Assembly (NCBI RefSeq): GCF_001461695.1
Contig: NZ_AUTC01000157.1
Coordinates: 62,001-126,000 of the forward strand
DNA length: 64,000 bases
Direction of reading: 5' to 3'
DNA from: Sinorhizobium fredii USDA 205
GTDB taxonomy: Bacteria; Pseudomonadota; Alphaproteobacteria; Rhizobiales; Rhizobiaceae
Shown here one piece after another: positions 51,399 through 59,815 of the stretch. The notes below the pieces were generated by a model. It was given only the letters and a program-made list of their open reading frames with translations, was not told where the DNA came from and ran no database searches. The position numbers and the translations under genes were made by a program. Positions within the stretch are counted from its first letter, which is position 1, and each line of letters begins with the position of its first letter.

Positions 51399-51842
51399 AT
51401 GATCACTCGTTACACCCCCGTTGCATCGCTGACCGCTGCAGTCTTCAGCTTGATGGCTTTCAGCCCGGCATCGGCGCTGGAACTGGCCCAGGCACAGGAA
51501 ACACAGCCGACGCAGCAGGCGCCGGCTCAGCCGGGCGCCAAGAGCGCCCCGATCAGCGAAGAGAAGATTGAGGCATTCGCCGTCGCCTACCTCCAGGTCG
51601 ACAAGGTCCGGCAGGAATATTCCGCCAAGATCGGCGCGACACAGGATGCAGCGGCAAAGGAGAAGCTGCAGACCGAAGCCAGCCAGCAGATGGTTAAGGC
51701 CGTGGAGGCTTCGCCAAACATATCGGTCGAGGAATATACGACCATTCTGACGACCGCACAGAACGATCCGGCGCTTGCCAAGAAGGTCGAGGAAAAGCTT
51801 CAGAGCACCGCACCTGCGCAGCAGGCTCCAGCACAGCAGTAA
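51399..51842 (+). CDS. Exported DUF4168 family protein
   Basis: 147 aa from MITRYTPVASLTAAVFSLMA, a signal peptide with the cleavage region ASALELAQ. The mature part is alanine/glutamine-rich with a helical core (ISEEKIEAFAVAYLQVDKVR, EYTTILTTAQNDPALAKKVE) matching DUF4168. The ATG at 51399 follows AGAGG; an ATG two codons earlier is also open. Role unknown, likely periplasmic. It starts the stress-linked block. Confidence 0.8.
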   Translation: MITRYTPVASLTAAVFSLMAFSPASALELAQAQETQPTQQAPAQPGAKSAPISEEKIEAFAVAYLQVDKVRQEYSAKIGATQDAAAKEKLQTEASQQMVKAVEASPNISVEEYTTILTTAQNDPALAKKVEEKLQSTAPAQQAPAQQ

Positions 51843-51917
51843 GCTGCGCACCGCATCGCAGGGATTTCGGCGTTCCGGGCATCAGTGATCGGAACGCCGA
51901 AGCGATTCTGGCGGCGG

Positions 51918-52580
51918 CTATTTTCCGGTCGCGCCGTACGGCGCTGCGACCGGCTTGGACTCCGGCGACCCGCGGAAACGCAGGAAAATGGAAAGGACGA
52001 CCAGCAGCAGGGTGGACAGGAATTCCGATTGCCAGTTCTGAAAGCATTCGAACCAGAATTCGGCATCTGCCAATCGCGTCCATAAGTCGAGAGGCGGCTC
52101 GCCATGGCGCATGGCCTCGATGTTTCCGGCCGCGGCACTGGCACGCAGGTGGAAGACAAAGCTCAGGACGAACAATCCGGCAAGGGCGATTCCCAGCGAG
52201 TAGGAATAGAGCGTCCTGACCAGTCGCCCTTGCCGAACGGGCCACGGGGCGCTCGGATCGTTCTTCATCGTCAAAGGATCTTCGTCCAGCCCGGACCGCG
52301 GACCGTCCGGATCCCTGGATTCGGCGGAGCCGCGCTGGTAGAGAAACGCCGTGAGGCAGACATAGGCCGCCATCTGCAGGAACTCGCTTTCCCAGTTTTC
52401 GAAGAGAGCCGACAGGAAGTGGCCGGTAGCGAGATAGCTGGCGACGGTTACAGTCGGCTCGCCGTGCATAATCGCCTCCTGATTGAAGGCATTCGTGCCG
52501 GAGAAAATCATGCCCGCGATGGTTGCAGAGGTGAAGATGGTCAGTGTTATGCTCAGTCCATTGTCACGCAAGAACGACAT
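51918..52580 (-). CDS. Four-span membrane protein with internal duplication (DUF6766-like)
   Basis: 220 aa. The two halves resemble each other: first half MHGEPTVTVASYLATGHFL... ENWESEFLQMAAYVCLTAFL; second half MRHGEPPLDLWTRLADAEFW... QNWQSEFLSTLLLVVLSIFL. Each half has two hydrophobic segments with HGEP and NW-SEFL motifs between or at their edges. A charged linker (ESRDPDGPRSGLDEDPLTMK) joins them. I recognise it as DUF6766-like; function unknown. Common in rhizobial stress clusters. Confidence 0.8.
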   Translation of the reverse strand: MSFLRDNGLSITLTIFTSATIAGMIFSGTNAFNQEAIMHGEPTVTVASYLATGHFLSALFENWESEFLQMAAYVCLTAFLYQRGSAESRDPDGPRSGLDEDPLTMKNDPSAPWPVRQGRLVRTLYSYSLGIALAGLFVLSFVFHLRASAAAGNIEAMRHGEPPLDLWTRLADAEFWFECFQNWQSEFLSTLLLVVLSIFLRFRGSPESKPVAAPYGATGK

Positions 52581-52619
52581 TCATTTTCTCCGCCCGTTGC
52601 GGTTCGTGTCCCCCAACCC

Positions 52620-53102
52620 TCAAGTGACCAGCCAGAAGAAGGCCCCCGACACGAGAATGAAAAGGCCGATCGCAGCGAGCAAGCGAAGCATCCCGGCATT
52701 AGTCGTATTGCCGAGGACCCTGTTCCAGGCATCTCCACCCGTTCCGTCGTCACCATTTTCCTGAAAGTCCGGAGCGGAGGACTCCTCGGCGATCTGGCTG
52801 TCGTGATGTTTCGGCCTGATCGGTTTACCGCCGCCGCTGTAGTCGCGTGGGGACGGTTGTGGTGGGTCAACCGACATCTCAGCACGCAAGTCCTGGACGC
52901 CGCTGCCGACGTCCGAAGCATCGGCTACATGGTCTTCGCCGGAAGCGCTCTCCGGCGGCGCCAGATCGCGCTCTCCTGTCCGCGGCTGCGGGCCGAGGCG
53001 ACGGGCCGGCCACGCCACATCGGGCGACTGCGCCGTCCGATGCGGGCGCCGCCCGGCGGGGCCAGCCTTCCCGGGGTCTCCGTTATCCTGTTTCTGTGGC
53101 AT
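52620..53102 (-). CDS. Small C-terminally anchored, disordered protein
   Basis: 160 aa from MPQKQDNGDPGKAGPAGRRP. Start has GGAGG and an upstream in-frame ATG (53126) without it. The first ~130 residues are polar, Pro/Gly/Asp-rich and disordered; the last ~22 (MLRLLAAIGLFILVSGAFFW) form one membrane span. No domain is recognised. Position among stress genes and C-terminal anchor suggest a membrane-associated stress protein. Confidence 0.7.
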   Translation of the reverse strand: MPQKQDNGDPGKAGPAGRRPHRTAQSPDVAWPARRLGPQPRTGERDLAPPESASGEDHVADASDVGSGVQDLRAEMSVDPPQPSPRDYSGGGKPIRPKHHDSQIAEESSAPDFQENGDDGTGGDAWNRVLGNTTNAGMLRLLAAIGLFILVSGAFFWLVT

Positions 53103-53113
53103 GCTGCCTCCAT

Positions 53114-53140
53114 GATCGGCGCCCACGAAAGGCGCCGATC
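53114..53140 (-). terminator. Hairpin between CBS protein and anchored protein genes
   Basis: GATCGGCGCC and GGCGCCGATC form a perfect 10 bp stem with a 7-base loop. It begins 16 bases after the CBS gene stop (minus strand) and ends just before the ribosome site of the next gene. Confidence 0.55.
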
Positions 53141-53155
53141 CGATTCGAGGAGTGG

Positions 53156-53593
53156 TCAGTGCCGCTCGCTCTGATTGTGCTCACCACCGGGCATGGTCAC
53201 ACCCTTCAGGCCCGTGCCCGCTGCTGCGGGCTGTTCGCGAGCGGCATCCGCCAGCGACACGATGCCGACGAGGCGCTTGTCGCGATTGACGACGGGCAGG
53301 CGCCGCACCTGGATATCACCCATGTTGCGCGCCACATCGTCCACTTCCTCGTCCTCGAAACAGTATTTGACGTCGGTCGTCATCACGTCTCGCACTTTCG
53401 CTTGCGGATCGAGCCCGTCGGCCACGCCACGGACGACGATGTCGCGGTCCGTAACCATGCCTACCAACCGGTCATGGTCCTCGACCGGCAAGAAGCCGAT
53501 GTCGTTCTCCGCCATCTGCCGCGCCACATCTCGGATCGTGTCGTTTGGGGTCACCAGATGAACGTCTCTGGTCATAATCTCCGATACATGCAT
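53156..53593 (-). CDS. CBS-domain pair protein
   Basis: 145 aa, MHVSEIMTRDVHLVTPNDTI. Two CBS motifs: MAENDIGFLPVEDHDRLVGM-VTDRD (first) and MGDIQVRRLPVVNRDKRLVG-IVS (second). Such stand-alone proteins bind adenosine nucleotides or sense stress and are widespread in rhizobial stress loci. The tail (EQPAAAGTGLKGVTMPGGEH) is disordered. Downstream hairpin at 53114. Confidence 0.92.
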   Translation of the reverse strand: MHVSEIMTRDVHLVTPNDTIRDVARQMAENDIGFLPVEDHDRLVGMVTDRDIVVRGVADGLDPQAKVRDVMTTDVKYCFEDEEVDDVARNMGDIQVRRLPVVNRDKRLVGIVSLADAAREQPAAAGTGLKGVTMPGGEHNQSERH

Positions 53594-53680
53594 TGTCCTG
53601 CTCCTTTTCTTGGAAGGCGTTGCCTGCTCCGACCAAGCCGTTCACGGCTGCGCCGAAGCAGGTATGTGGGAAGCGGCGTC

Positions 53681-53926
53681 TCAGTGCGCTCGCGCTCCGT
53701 TCCTGGCGGATCTTCCGCGGGCAGCAGGCGGCTTCGGGGTCGACACGGCATTGGTCGCTCCCTCGGTTTCAAGGTTCTCACCTCCATCGGGATTCGATGC
53801 GCCCTGCCCCTGCATTTCCCGCGCTGCCTGCTCCCAGTGGCGCAGTTCCTGGCCGGCCGGACGGCCTTCCTGCTCCCAGATCGCGTAAGCCCTGCGCCTG
53901 ATGAGTTCTTCCCTGTCGTTTTCCAT
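53681..53926 (-). CDS. DUF2934 protein
   Basis: 81 aa from MENDREELIRRRAYAIWEQE. Residues 5-45 are the DUF2934 helical domain (HWEQAAREM after GRPAGQELR). The C terminus is a low-complexity, Asn/Ala-rich tail. AGGTAAGGGAC precedes the ATG. An EcfG-type promoter lies 42 bp upstream (53968-53993). Probably a small stress-induced protein; function unknown. Confidence 0.83.
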   Translation of the reverse strand: MENDREELIRRRAYAIWEQEGRPAGQELRHWEQAAREMQGQGASNPDGGENLETEGATNAVSTPKPPAARGRSARNGARAH

Positions 53927-53967
53927 GTCCCTTACCTCGCTGTTGGAACGCCTGTCGGCGAAATTCA

Positions 53968-53993
53968 AACGGGAGGCCCCGCCCATTTGTTCC
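53968..53993 (-). promoter_or_regulatory. EcfG (RpoE2)-type promoter of the DUF2934 gene
   Basis: On the minus strand GGAAC (53993-53989), 17 bases, then CGTT (53971-53968). This matches the general-stress sigma EcfG/RpoE2 consensus GGAAC-N16/17-CGTT of alphaproteobacteria. Confidence 0.75.
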
Positions 53994-54016
53994 ATGGGTA
54001 AAAAGCTATTCTAACT

Positions 54017-54184
54017 TCAGCCGTCCAGGCTGCCGCCATATTGCGGCGGCTGCGGATTCTCGTCGGGATTTGGTATCGGCGCCTCGTCCGGCAGACGATC
54101 GGGCTCAGGCTCACCGATCGGCGGTTCCGGATCGCAGGGCGGCGGTTGTGGCGGGATTGGTTCCGGCTGGCGCGGATTTTGCAC
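54017..54184 (-). CDS. Small proline-rich protein
   Basis: 55 aa if it begins at the GTG at 54184 (VQNPRQPEPIPPQPPPCDPE), with GGAGG five bases upstream. The ATG at 54196 four codons earlier has no good site. Residues are P, E, D and N dominated with one cysteine, so it is intrinsically disordered. No homologue named. The frame is open and strongly non-random, consistent with a small coding gene. Confidence 0.58.
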   Translation of the reverse strand: MQNPRQPEPIPPQPPPCDPEPPIGEPEPDRLPDEAPIPNPDENPQPPQYGGSLDG

Positions 54185-54297
54185 TGCTGCCTCCATTCGT
54201 CGGATACATCGATGATCCCATGCTTTCCTTTGGACAATGCCGCTCGCTCCCGAATGCTTCGCCCGCGAACGCAGAGCGGACGGCTGCTGCGAGCCTC

Positions 54298-56388
54298 TCA
54301 CCCGCCAGCTTCATGGGGGACAAAAACGGCGACGCTCTGCTGAGGGATCATTTCACGATCCTTGGCGCCCCGGGCGACGAACGCATCGTCCTCGGCGGTA
54401 TTCAGCGCCCATTGCCATGTTTCCGAGCCGTGTACTGGGGGTAGCGCGACTTCACAGTCGCCGCCGGCGTTGAAGACGAGGAATATCTCCCCTGCCGGGG
54501 CCTCGGCGGGCGCGAGGTGGCAGAGATAGACGCCGAGGACGCGCAATTCGCCGTCGCCCCATGCGTCCTCGTCCATGCGGCTGCCATCGGGCTTGTACCA
54601 GGCGACCTCGATGCGTCCATGCTCGTCGGTAGCTCCCTCCAGAAAGTTCTCCTGGCGCAGCACTGGGTGCTCTCGCCGGAAAGCGATCATCTTGCGGCAG
54701 AAGGCGAGGAAGGCGTCGTCCGGCTTGCTCCAATCGATCCAGCCGATCTCGTTGTCCTGGCAATAGGCGTTGTTGTTTCCGCTCTGGCTGTTGCCGAACT
54801 CGTCGCCACCGAGGACCATCGGAACGCCCTGGCTCACCATCAGGGTGGCCAGCATGGCAAAGCGTCGCCGCCGGCGCGCCTCGTCGATCCCCGGGTCATC
54901 GGTCGGCCCCTCGGCGCCCATATTGTCGGAGTGATTGTCCGAGTGGCCGTCGCGATTGTCCTCGCCATTGGCCTCGTTATGCTTCTCCGCGTAAGAAACG
55001 GTATCCATCAGCGTGAAGCCGTCATGCGCGCTCAAGAGATTGACGGAGGTGGTGGCGCCGCGACCCGAATGGTTGAACTGGACCGGCGAGCCGGAGAGCC
55101 GTTCGGCCAGCACCGGCACAACGCCACCGTCTCTCTTCCAGAAGCGGCGGACATCGTCGCGGAAGCGATCGTTCCACTCGCGGAAGGGTGGCGGAAAGCC
55201 GCCGAGCTGGTAGCCGCCATCCCCGATGTCCCAGGGTTCGGCGATGAGCTTGACGCCGGCCAGGATCGGATCCTGCCTGATCGCGTCGAAGAAGCCGCCC
55301 TCGCGGTCGAACTCCATGTCTTCGCGCCCAAGGGCGCTCGCCAGATCGAAGCGGAAACCGTCGATGTGCATGACGCCGACCCAATAACGGAGGCTGTCGA
55401 GCACCATGCGCAGCACCATCGGATGCGCAACGTTCAGCGTATTGCCGGTGCCTGTCATGTCGTAGGTATGCCGGAGCTGCTCCGGCGACTGGCGGTAATA
55501 GCTGAGATTGTCGAGACCCCGGAAGCTGAGCGTCGGCCCGTGCTCCGAACCCTCGGCGGTATGGTTATAGACGACGTCGATCAGAACCTCGATGCCGGCG
55601 GCATGGAAGCGCTTCACCATCGTCTTGAACTCGGTGATCCGGGTGCCCTTCATGTAGCGCGCCTGCGGTGCGAAATAGCCGAGCGGCTGGTAACCCCAAT
55701 AATTCCTGAGGCTTCGCTCGATGAGGTAGCGGTCGTCGAGGAAATACTGCACCGGCAGAAGCTCGATGGCGGAGACGCCGAGTTTCACCAGATGATCGAT
55801 GATCGGGTCGCTTGCCATACCGAGGAAGGTGCCGCGCAACTCGTCCGGCACGTCCGGATGCGTCATGGTCATGCCGCGAACATGGGTCTCGTAGATGATC
55901 GTCTCGGTCCAGGGGCGGCGGATCGCCTCTTCGCCGTCCCAGTCGAAGTTCGGATCCTGAACGACGCCCTTCACCATGATCGGGGCGCTGTCGCGCTCGT
56001 CGAAGGAAAGATCGCCTTCCGGACTGCCGATCGTGTAGCCGAACAGCGCGTCGTCCCAGACGAATTCCCCTGCCACTAGCTTGGCATAGGGATCGAGGAG
56101 CAGCTTGTTCGGGTTGAAGCGATGCCCGTTATGCGGGTCGTAGGGTCCGTAGGCTCGATAGCCGTAGAGGGTGCCTGGCCCCACCCCTTCGATATACCCG
56201 GACCAGATGTCGCCTTCGCGCTTCGGCAGCGGCAGGCGGGCCGTTTCCCTGCTGCCGTCTTCGGAAAAGAGACAAAGCTCGATCTTTTCGGCATGCGCGG
56301 AGAAGACCGCGAAATGGGTGCCGTCGCCGGTGTATTCGGCGCCGAGTTCCGGCTTCAGGAAATCGAGTTCGGAGAAAGCCACATTCAT
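54298..56388 (-). CDS. glgX: Glycogen debranching enzyme
   Basis: About 696 aa from MNVAFSELDFLKPELGAEYT. CBM48 N-terminal region (GTHFAVFSAHAEKIELCLFS), then GH13: regions YNHTAEG, GFRFDLASALGRE, and the HDGFTLMDTVSYAEKHN region with ANGEDNRDGHSDN are present. This matches isoamylase/GlgX family (GH13_11). It hydrolyses alpha-1,6 branches of glycogen or maltodextrin. Divergent from treZ across a shared 166 bp region, with an EcfG promoter 45 bp upstream of its start. Confidence 0.93.
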   Translation of the reverse strand: MNVAFSELDFLKPELGAEYTGDGTHFAVFSAHAEKIELCLFSEDGSRETARLPLPKREGDIWSGYIEGVGPGTLYGYRAYGPYDPHNGHRFNPNKLLLDPYAKLVAGEFVWDDALFGYTIGSPEGDLSFDERDSAPIMVKGVVQDPNFDWDGEEAIRRPWTETIIYETHVRGMTMTHPDVPDELRGTFLGMASDPIIDHLVKLGVSAIELLPVQYFLDDRYLIERSLRNYWGYQPLGYFAPQARYMKGTRITEFKTMVKRFHAAGIEVLIDVVYNHTAEGSEHGPTLSFRGLDNLSYYRQSPEQLRHTYDMTGTGNTLNVAHPMVLRMVLDSLRYWVGVMHIDGFRFDLASALGREDMEFDREGGFFDAIRQDPILAGVKLIAEPWDIGDGGYQLGGFPPPFREWNDRFRDDVRRFWKRDGGVVPVLAERLSGSPVQFNHSGRGATTSVNLLSAHDGFTLMDTVSYAEKHNEANGEDNRDGHSDNHSDNMGAEGPTDDPGIDEARRRRRFAMLATLMVSQGVPMVLGGDEFGNSQSGNNNAYCQDNEIGWIDWSKPDDAFLAFCRKMIAFRREHPVLRQENFLEGATDEHGRIEVAWYKPDGSRMDEDAWGDGELRVLGVYLCHLAPAEAPAGEIFLVFNAGGDCEVALPPVHGSETWQWALNTAEDDAFVARGAKDREMIPQQSVAVFVPHEAGG

Positions 56389-56432
56389 TCGTGTCGTCGT
56401 GCCCCCCTGCAGCGTCCTAGAACTGAGGGGGC

Positions 56433-56457
56433 AACGCCGACCGCGGTATTTTGTTCC
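56433..56457 (-). promoter_or_regulatory. EcfG-type promoter of glgX
   Basis: Minus strand GGAAC (56457-56453), 16 bases, then CGTT (56436-56433): an exact EcfG/RpoE2 consensus, 45 bp before the glgX start. Confidence 0.8.
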
Positions 56458-56488
56458 TGACGGGACCTCGCAGGCACCCGGTCGCGGC

Positions 56489-56513
56489 GGAACTTTCGCC
56501 CATCCCGGCAGTT
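56489..56513 (+). promoter_or_regulatory. Probable EcfG-type promoter of treZ
   Basis: GGAAC (56489-56493), 16 bases, then AGTT (56510-56513): one base off the CGTT -10. It lies 42 bp before the treZ start and faces the opposite way from the glgX promoter, so both genes would answer the same stress sigma factor. Confidence 0.6.
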
Positions 56514-56554
56514 TTCGTCTCTTGCCGATCTCGCTAGCAGCAAGGGGAATGCGA

Positions 56555-58351
56555 ATGCTCGACCGTGTCCGGAAGACCTGGGGCGCCCACCTCGCCGCAG
56601 GCGGCATCGCGCAGTTTCGCTTGTGGGCACCCGACGAGCCTGTCGTTCGTCTTGTTGTCGACGGCACTTCGCACGCGATGCGCTCGCTCGATGGCGGCTG
56701 GTTCGAAGTCTCCGCCCGGGCGGGAGCGGGAGACCGCTACTGGTTCGAGCTTTCCGACGGGTCCTGCGTTGCCGATCCCGCCGCCTGCGCCCAGGCGGAG
56801 GGCGCTTTTGGCCCATCAGTACTCGTCGATCACTCGGCCTATGGGTGGAAATCCGCTTCGTGGCGCGGCCGGCCGTGGGAGGAAGCGATCATCTCGGAAC
56901 TGCATGTCGGCTGCTTTACACCGGAGGGCACCTTTCAGGCGGCTGCCAAGCGGCTGCCGCACCTCGCGGAGGCGGGGATCACCGCCATCGAGATCATGCC
57001 GGTCGCCGAGTTTCAAGGCGAACGCGGCTGGGGTTACGACGGCGTGCTGCCCTATGCGCCGCACCATGCCTATGGGACGCCCGACGATCTCAAGGCGCTG
57101 ATCGATGCGGCGCACGGGCTCGACATGATGGTCCTGCTCGACGTCGTCTATAACCACTTCGGACCCGAGGGCAACGATCTGACCCGCTACGCCAGCCGCT
57201 TCTTCAACAGCGACCGGCCGACCCCGTGGGGCGCCTCGATCGCCTTCGAGGAGCCCGCAGTGCGGCGCTACTTCATCGAGAACGCCCTCTATTGGCTGGG
57301 GGACTTCCGCTTCGACGGGCTGCGCCTCGATGCGACGGACCAGATACGAGATACGAGCGAGCCGCATTTTCTTGCCGCGCTGGCGCGCGAGGCAAGCGAA
57401 ACGTTTGCCGATCGCAACGTCCATCTGCTCGTCGAGGACGCGACCCGTCGCCGCAATCTGGTGCGGCGCAACGACGACGGGACGGTCGCGCTCTACACTG
57501 CCGGGTGGAACGACGATTTTCACCACGCGTTTCATGTCGTCGCGACTGGCGAAGACAGGGGCTTCTACCAACCGTTCGCCAAGCATCCGTGGCAGGCGAT
57601 GCGCGAAGCCATGAGCGACGGCTTCGTCTCGCCGAAAACGGCGAAGGGGATTGCGCTTGATCCGACGGATGGGCTCCACCGGACGGATGGTCGTGTGCCG
57701 CCCCAGGCGAGGGTGAGCTTCCTGCAGAACCACGATCAGATCGGAAATCGGGCTTTTGGCGAGCGCCTCGCTTCGCTAGGCGATAGTGTTCAACTGCGCG
57801 TGATGACGGCGTTGCTGATGCTGTCCCCACAGATTCCGCTGCTCTTCATGGGCGAGGAATATGGGGAAAGCCAGCCGTTTTTCTTCTTCGCCGATTATCA
57901 GGACGAACTCGGCGCGGCCGTTCGTCGGGGGCGGCTGGAAGAAGCCCGGAGCTTCGGCGGCATGCCGCACGGCAAGACGGCCGATGATCTTCCCGATCCC
58001 CTCGATCCTCGGACCTTTGCCGCTTCCAAGCTTCACTGGGAACGCGCAGAGAGCGCGGCCGGCAGGACACATCTCGCCTTCATGGGCCAACTCGCCGACG
58101 TCCGGCGGCGGCACATTGTACCTCTGCTGTCGGATTGCAGTCTGCCGAGTTTTGAGGTCCATGCCGCCCGGGACGGCATTGTCGCCATCGACTGGTCGTT
58201 CGGCGGCCCGGTGCTCGAGTTGCGCGCCAATCTGTTGGCGGAAACTAGGCCCGTTCCGCCGATCCATGGCGATCCAATCTTCGGCGGAGAGACCCTGGAA
58301 GGCGCGGACCTGTCGGGGCCGGGCGTCGTTGTTGCCGTCAGGCGTGATTAG
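56555..58351 (+). CDS. treZ: Malto-oligosyltrehalose trehalohydrolase
   Basis: 598 aa from MLDRVRKTWGAHLAAGG, with AAGGGG at good spacing (an ATG two codons earlier lacks it). CBM48-like N terminus, then GH13: VYNHFGPEGN, FRFDGLRLDATDQI, LLVEDA and LQNHDQIGNR regions. It releases trehalose from maltooligosyl-trehalose. The partner TreY is not in the window. Divergent from glgX, linking glycogen debranching with trehalose production, a known osmotic/desiccation protectant. Confidence 0.93.
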   Translation: MLDRVRKTWGAHLAAGGIAQFRLWAPDEPVVRLVVDGTSHAMRSLDGGWFEVSARAGAGDRYWFELSDGSCVADPAACAQAEGAFGPSVLVDHSAYGWKSASWRGRPWEEAIISELHVGCFTPEGTFQAAAKRLPHLAEAGITAIEIMPVAEFQGERGWGYDGVLPYAPHHAYGTPDDLKALIDAAHGLDMMVLLDVVYNHFGPEGNDLTRYASRFFNSDRPTPWGASIAFEEPAVRRYFIENALYWLGDFRFDGLRLDATDQIRDTSEPHFLAALAREASETFADRNVHLLVEDATRRRNLVRRNDDGTVALYTAGWNDDFHHAFHVVATGEDRGFYQPFAKHPWQAMREAMSDGFVSPKTAKGIALDPTDGLHRTDGRVPPQARVSFLQNHDQIGNRAFGERLASLGDSVQLRVMTALLMLSPQIPLLFMGEEYGESQPFFFFADYQDELGAAVRRGRLEEARSFGGMPHGKTADDLPDPLDPRTFAASKLHWERAESAAGRTHLAFMGQLADVRRRHIVPLLSDCSLPSFEVHAARDGIVAIDWSFGGPVLELRANLLAETRPVPPIHGDPIFGGETLEGADLSGPGVVVAVRRD

Positions 58352-58361
58352 ACCGGCGAAT

Positions 58362-58386
58362 GGAACATGCCCACAGCCTCGCGGTT
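58362..58386 (+). promoter_or_regulatory. Possible EcfG-type promoter of udgX
   Basis: GGAAC (58362-58366), 16 bases, then GGTT (58383-58386). The -10 differs by one base from CGTT. It lies about 50 bp upstream of the start at 58435. Confidence 0.5.
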
Positions 58387-58434
58387 TGATCCTGCGTTTG
58401 AATGGTCCTGGATCGAGGCTCCGCCTTGAAGCGC

Positions 58435-59076
58435 ATGTCGACTGAACCTGTCAAAATGGGACCGGCGCTCTCCGGCGAGCATGCCGAGGCACGCTCCATG
58501 GCGGCACTGCGCAAGCAGGCCGAGGGTTGCGAGCGCTGCGATCTCTACAAGAATGCGACGCAACTCGTGTTCGGCGAGGGACCGGCGAAAGCTCGCGTCG
58601 TGCTGATCGGCGAACAGCCCGGCGATCGCGAGGATTTGGCGGGCCGGCCATTCGTCGGGCCGGCCGGGCGGATCCTCGACGAGTGCCTGCATGAGGCGGG
58701 CATCGATCGATCCAGCTGCTATCTCACCAACGCCGTCAAGCACTTCAAGTTCGAGCAGCGAGGCAAGCGCCGGCTGCATTCGCGGCCCAATGCGGGCGAG
58801 ATCGAGCGCTGTTCCTGGTGGCTCGGCGCAGAACTCGAGACGCTTCACCCGAAGGTCGTCGTCGCGCTCGGCGCAACGGCGCTTTCATCGCTGCTCGGGC
58901 GTAGAGCCGGGGTCATGAAAATCCGCGGCGACCTGATCGCCACGCCCGCCGGCTACCCGGTTCTCGTAACGATCCACCCGTCCTATCTTTTGCGGATCCG
59001 GAACAAGGAAGATGCCGCGGCGGAACGCGGCCGCTTCGTCAAGGACCTCGCCAAGATCGCGGCGCACGCCGGTTAG
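58435..59076 (+). CDS. udgX: Uracil-DNA glycosylase UdgX-like protein
   Basis: 213 aa. UDG family with an Fe-S cluster: cysteines in GCERCDLY, SSCYLTN and EIERCSWW. Motif A reads GEQPGDRED, the UdgX form rather than the family 4 form. The extra KRRLHSRPN segment near residue 105 corresponds to the KRRIH loop of mycobacterial UdgX, whose histidine forms a covalent bond with uracil-DNA. C-terminal HPSYLLRIRN is motif B. The alternative start at 58402 lies too close to the predicted promoter. Acts on uracil in DNA, likely in stress repair. Confidence 0.87.
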   Translation: MSTEPVKMGPALSGEHAEARSMAALRKQAEGCERCDLYKNATQLVFGEGPAKARVVLIGEQPGDREDLAGRPFVGPAGRILDECLHEAGIDRSSCYLTNAVKHFKFEQRGKRRLHSRPNAGEIERCSWWLGAELETLHPKVVVALGATALSSLLGRRAGVMKIRGDLIATPAGYPVLVTIHPSYLLRIRNKEDAAAERGRFVKDLAKIAAHAG

Positions 59077-59080
59077 CGGC

Positions 59081-59803
59081 TCAGGATGGACGCTCGAGTT
59101 CCGGATAGTGGCGGAAAATGCAGGATTCGTTGAAGGACAATCGCCGGTCAGAGCTTAGATACCTTCGAATGCGTGGCCGCGCCGCGACGGCGTCATGCAG
59201 CGCGATCAGCGCCGGCGCATTCTCTTCATTGGCACGCATCGCATGCGGGAACGCGTAGCGGAGCCCCTCAACCAGCTGGAACAGCGAAAGATCGACATAG
59301 CTCAACTGCCCGCCGACACTCTGCGCCGGGCCCTTGGGATTTTGCTTCAGAACACGTTCGAAATAGCCGAGGTATTTCGGCAGTCGCTCCGACAGAAAAT
59401 TCGTGGTGCGCTTCGATGCTTCGGGCTTCTGCTCTTCGTAATAGAGCGACACGCCAATCGGGTGGTGCGTGTCGTGAACTTCTGCAACGCAGTCGGTGAT
59501 CGTCAGTTGCAGGCCGTTGGCGACGTAGCGAAGCCCCTCTTCTTCGGGCGCCAATTCCAGCCTCGGGCCGAGGTAGAACAGGATATTGGCGACGTGCGAG
59601 ACGACTCGTTCACCGTCGATCAGAAAGGGTGGCGCGAAGGGGGCGGTAGCGTCTCCAGCGTCCTTCATGAGCTTCAGCATCGCACCTGTTCCGCCCGGTT
59701 GGCGCGCCACATCGACATAGTCGGCGCCAGCCTCCTCCAGTGCGAGGCGGACGAATTCACCGCGGCCGGGAATTCCGTCCCAGTAATAGAGCTTGAATGT
59801 CAT
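59081..59803 (-). CDS. Glutathione S-transferase family protein
   Basis: 240 aa. Thioredoxin-fold N-terminal domain: MTFKLYYWDGIPGRGEFVRL has the GST catalytic tyrosine region, and PPFLIDGERVVSHVANILFY is the glutathione-binding segment. The all-helical C-terminal domain follows (LSYVDLSLFQLVEGL). It converges with udgX (4 bp between stops). Likely detoxification; substrate unknown. Confidence 0.91.
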   Translation of the reverse strand: MTFKLYYWDGIPGRGEFVRLALEEAGADYVDVARQPGGTGAMLKLMKDAGDATAPFAPPFLIDGERVVSHVANILFYLGPRLELAPEEEGLRYVANGLQLTITDCVAEVHDTHHPIGVSLYYEEQKPEASKRTTNFLSERLPKYLGYFERVLKQNPKGPAQSVGGQLSYVDLSLFQLVEGLRYAFPHAMRANEENAPALIALHDAVAARPRIRRYLSSDRRLSFNESCIFRHYPELERPS

Positions 59804-59815
59804 GGAGGCCCCTCG

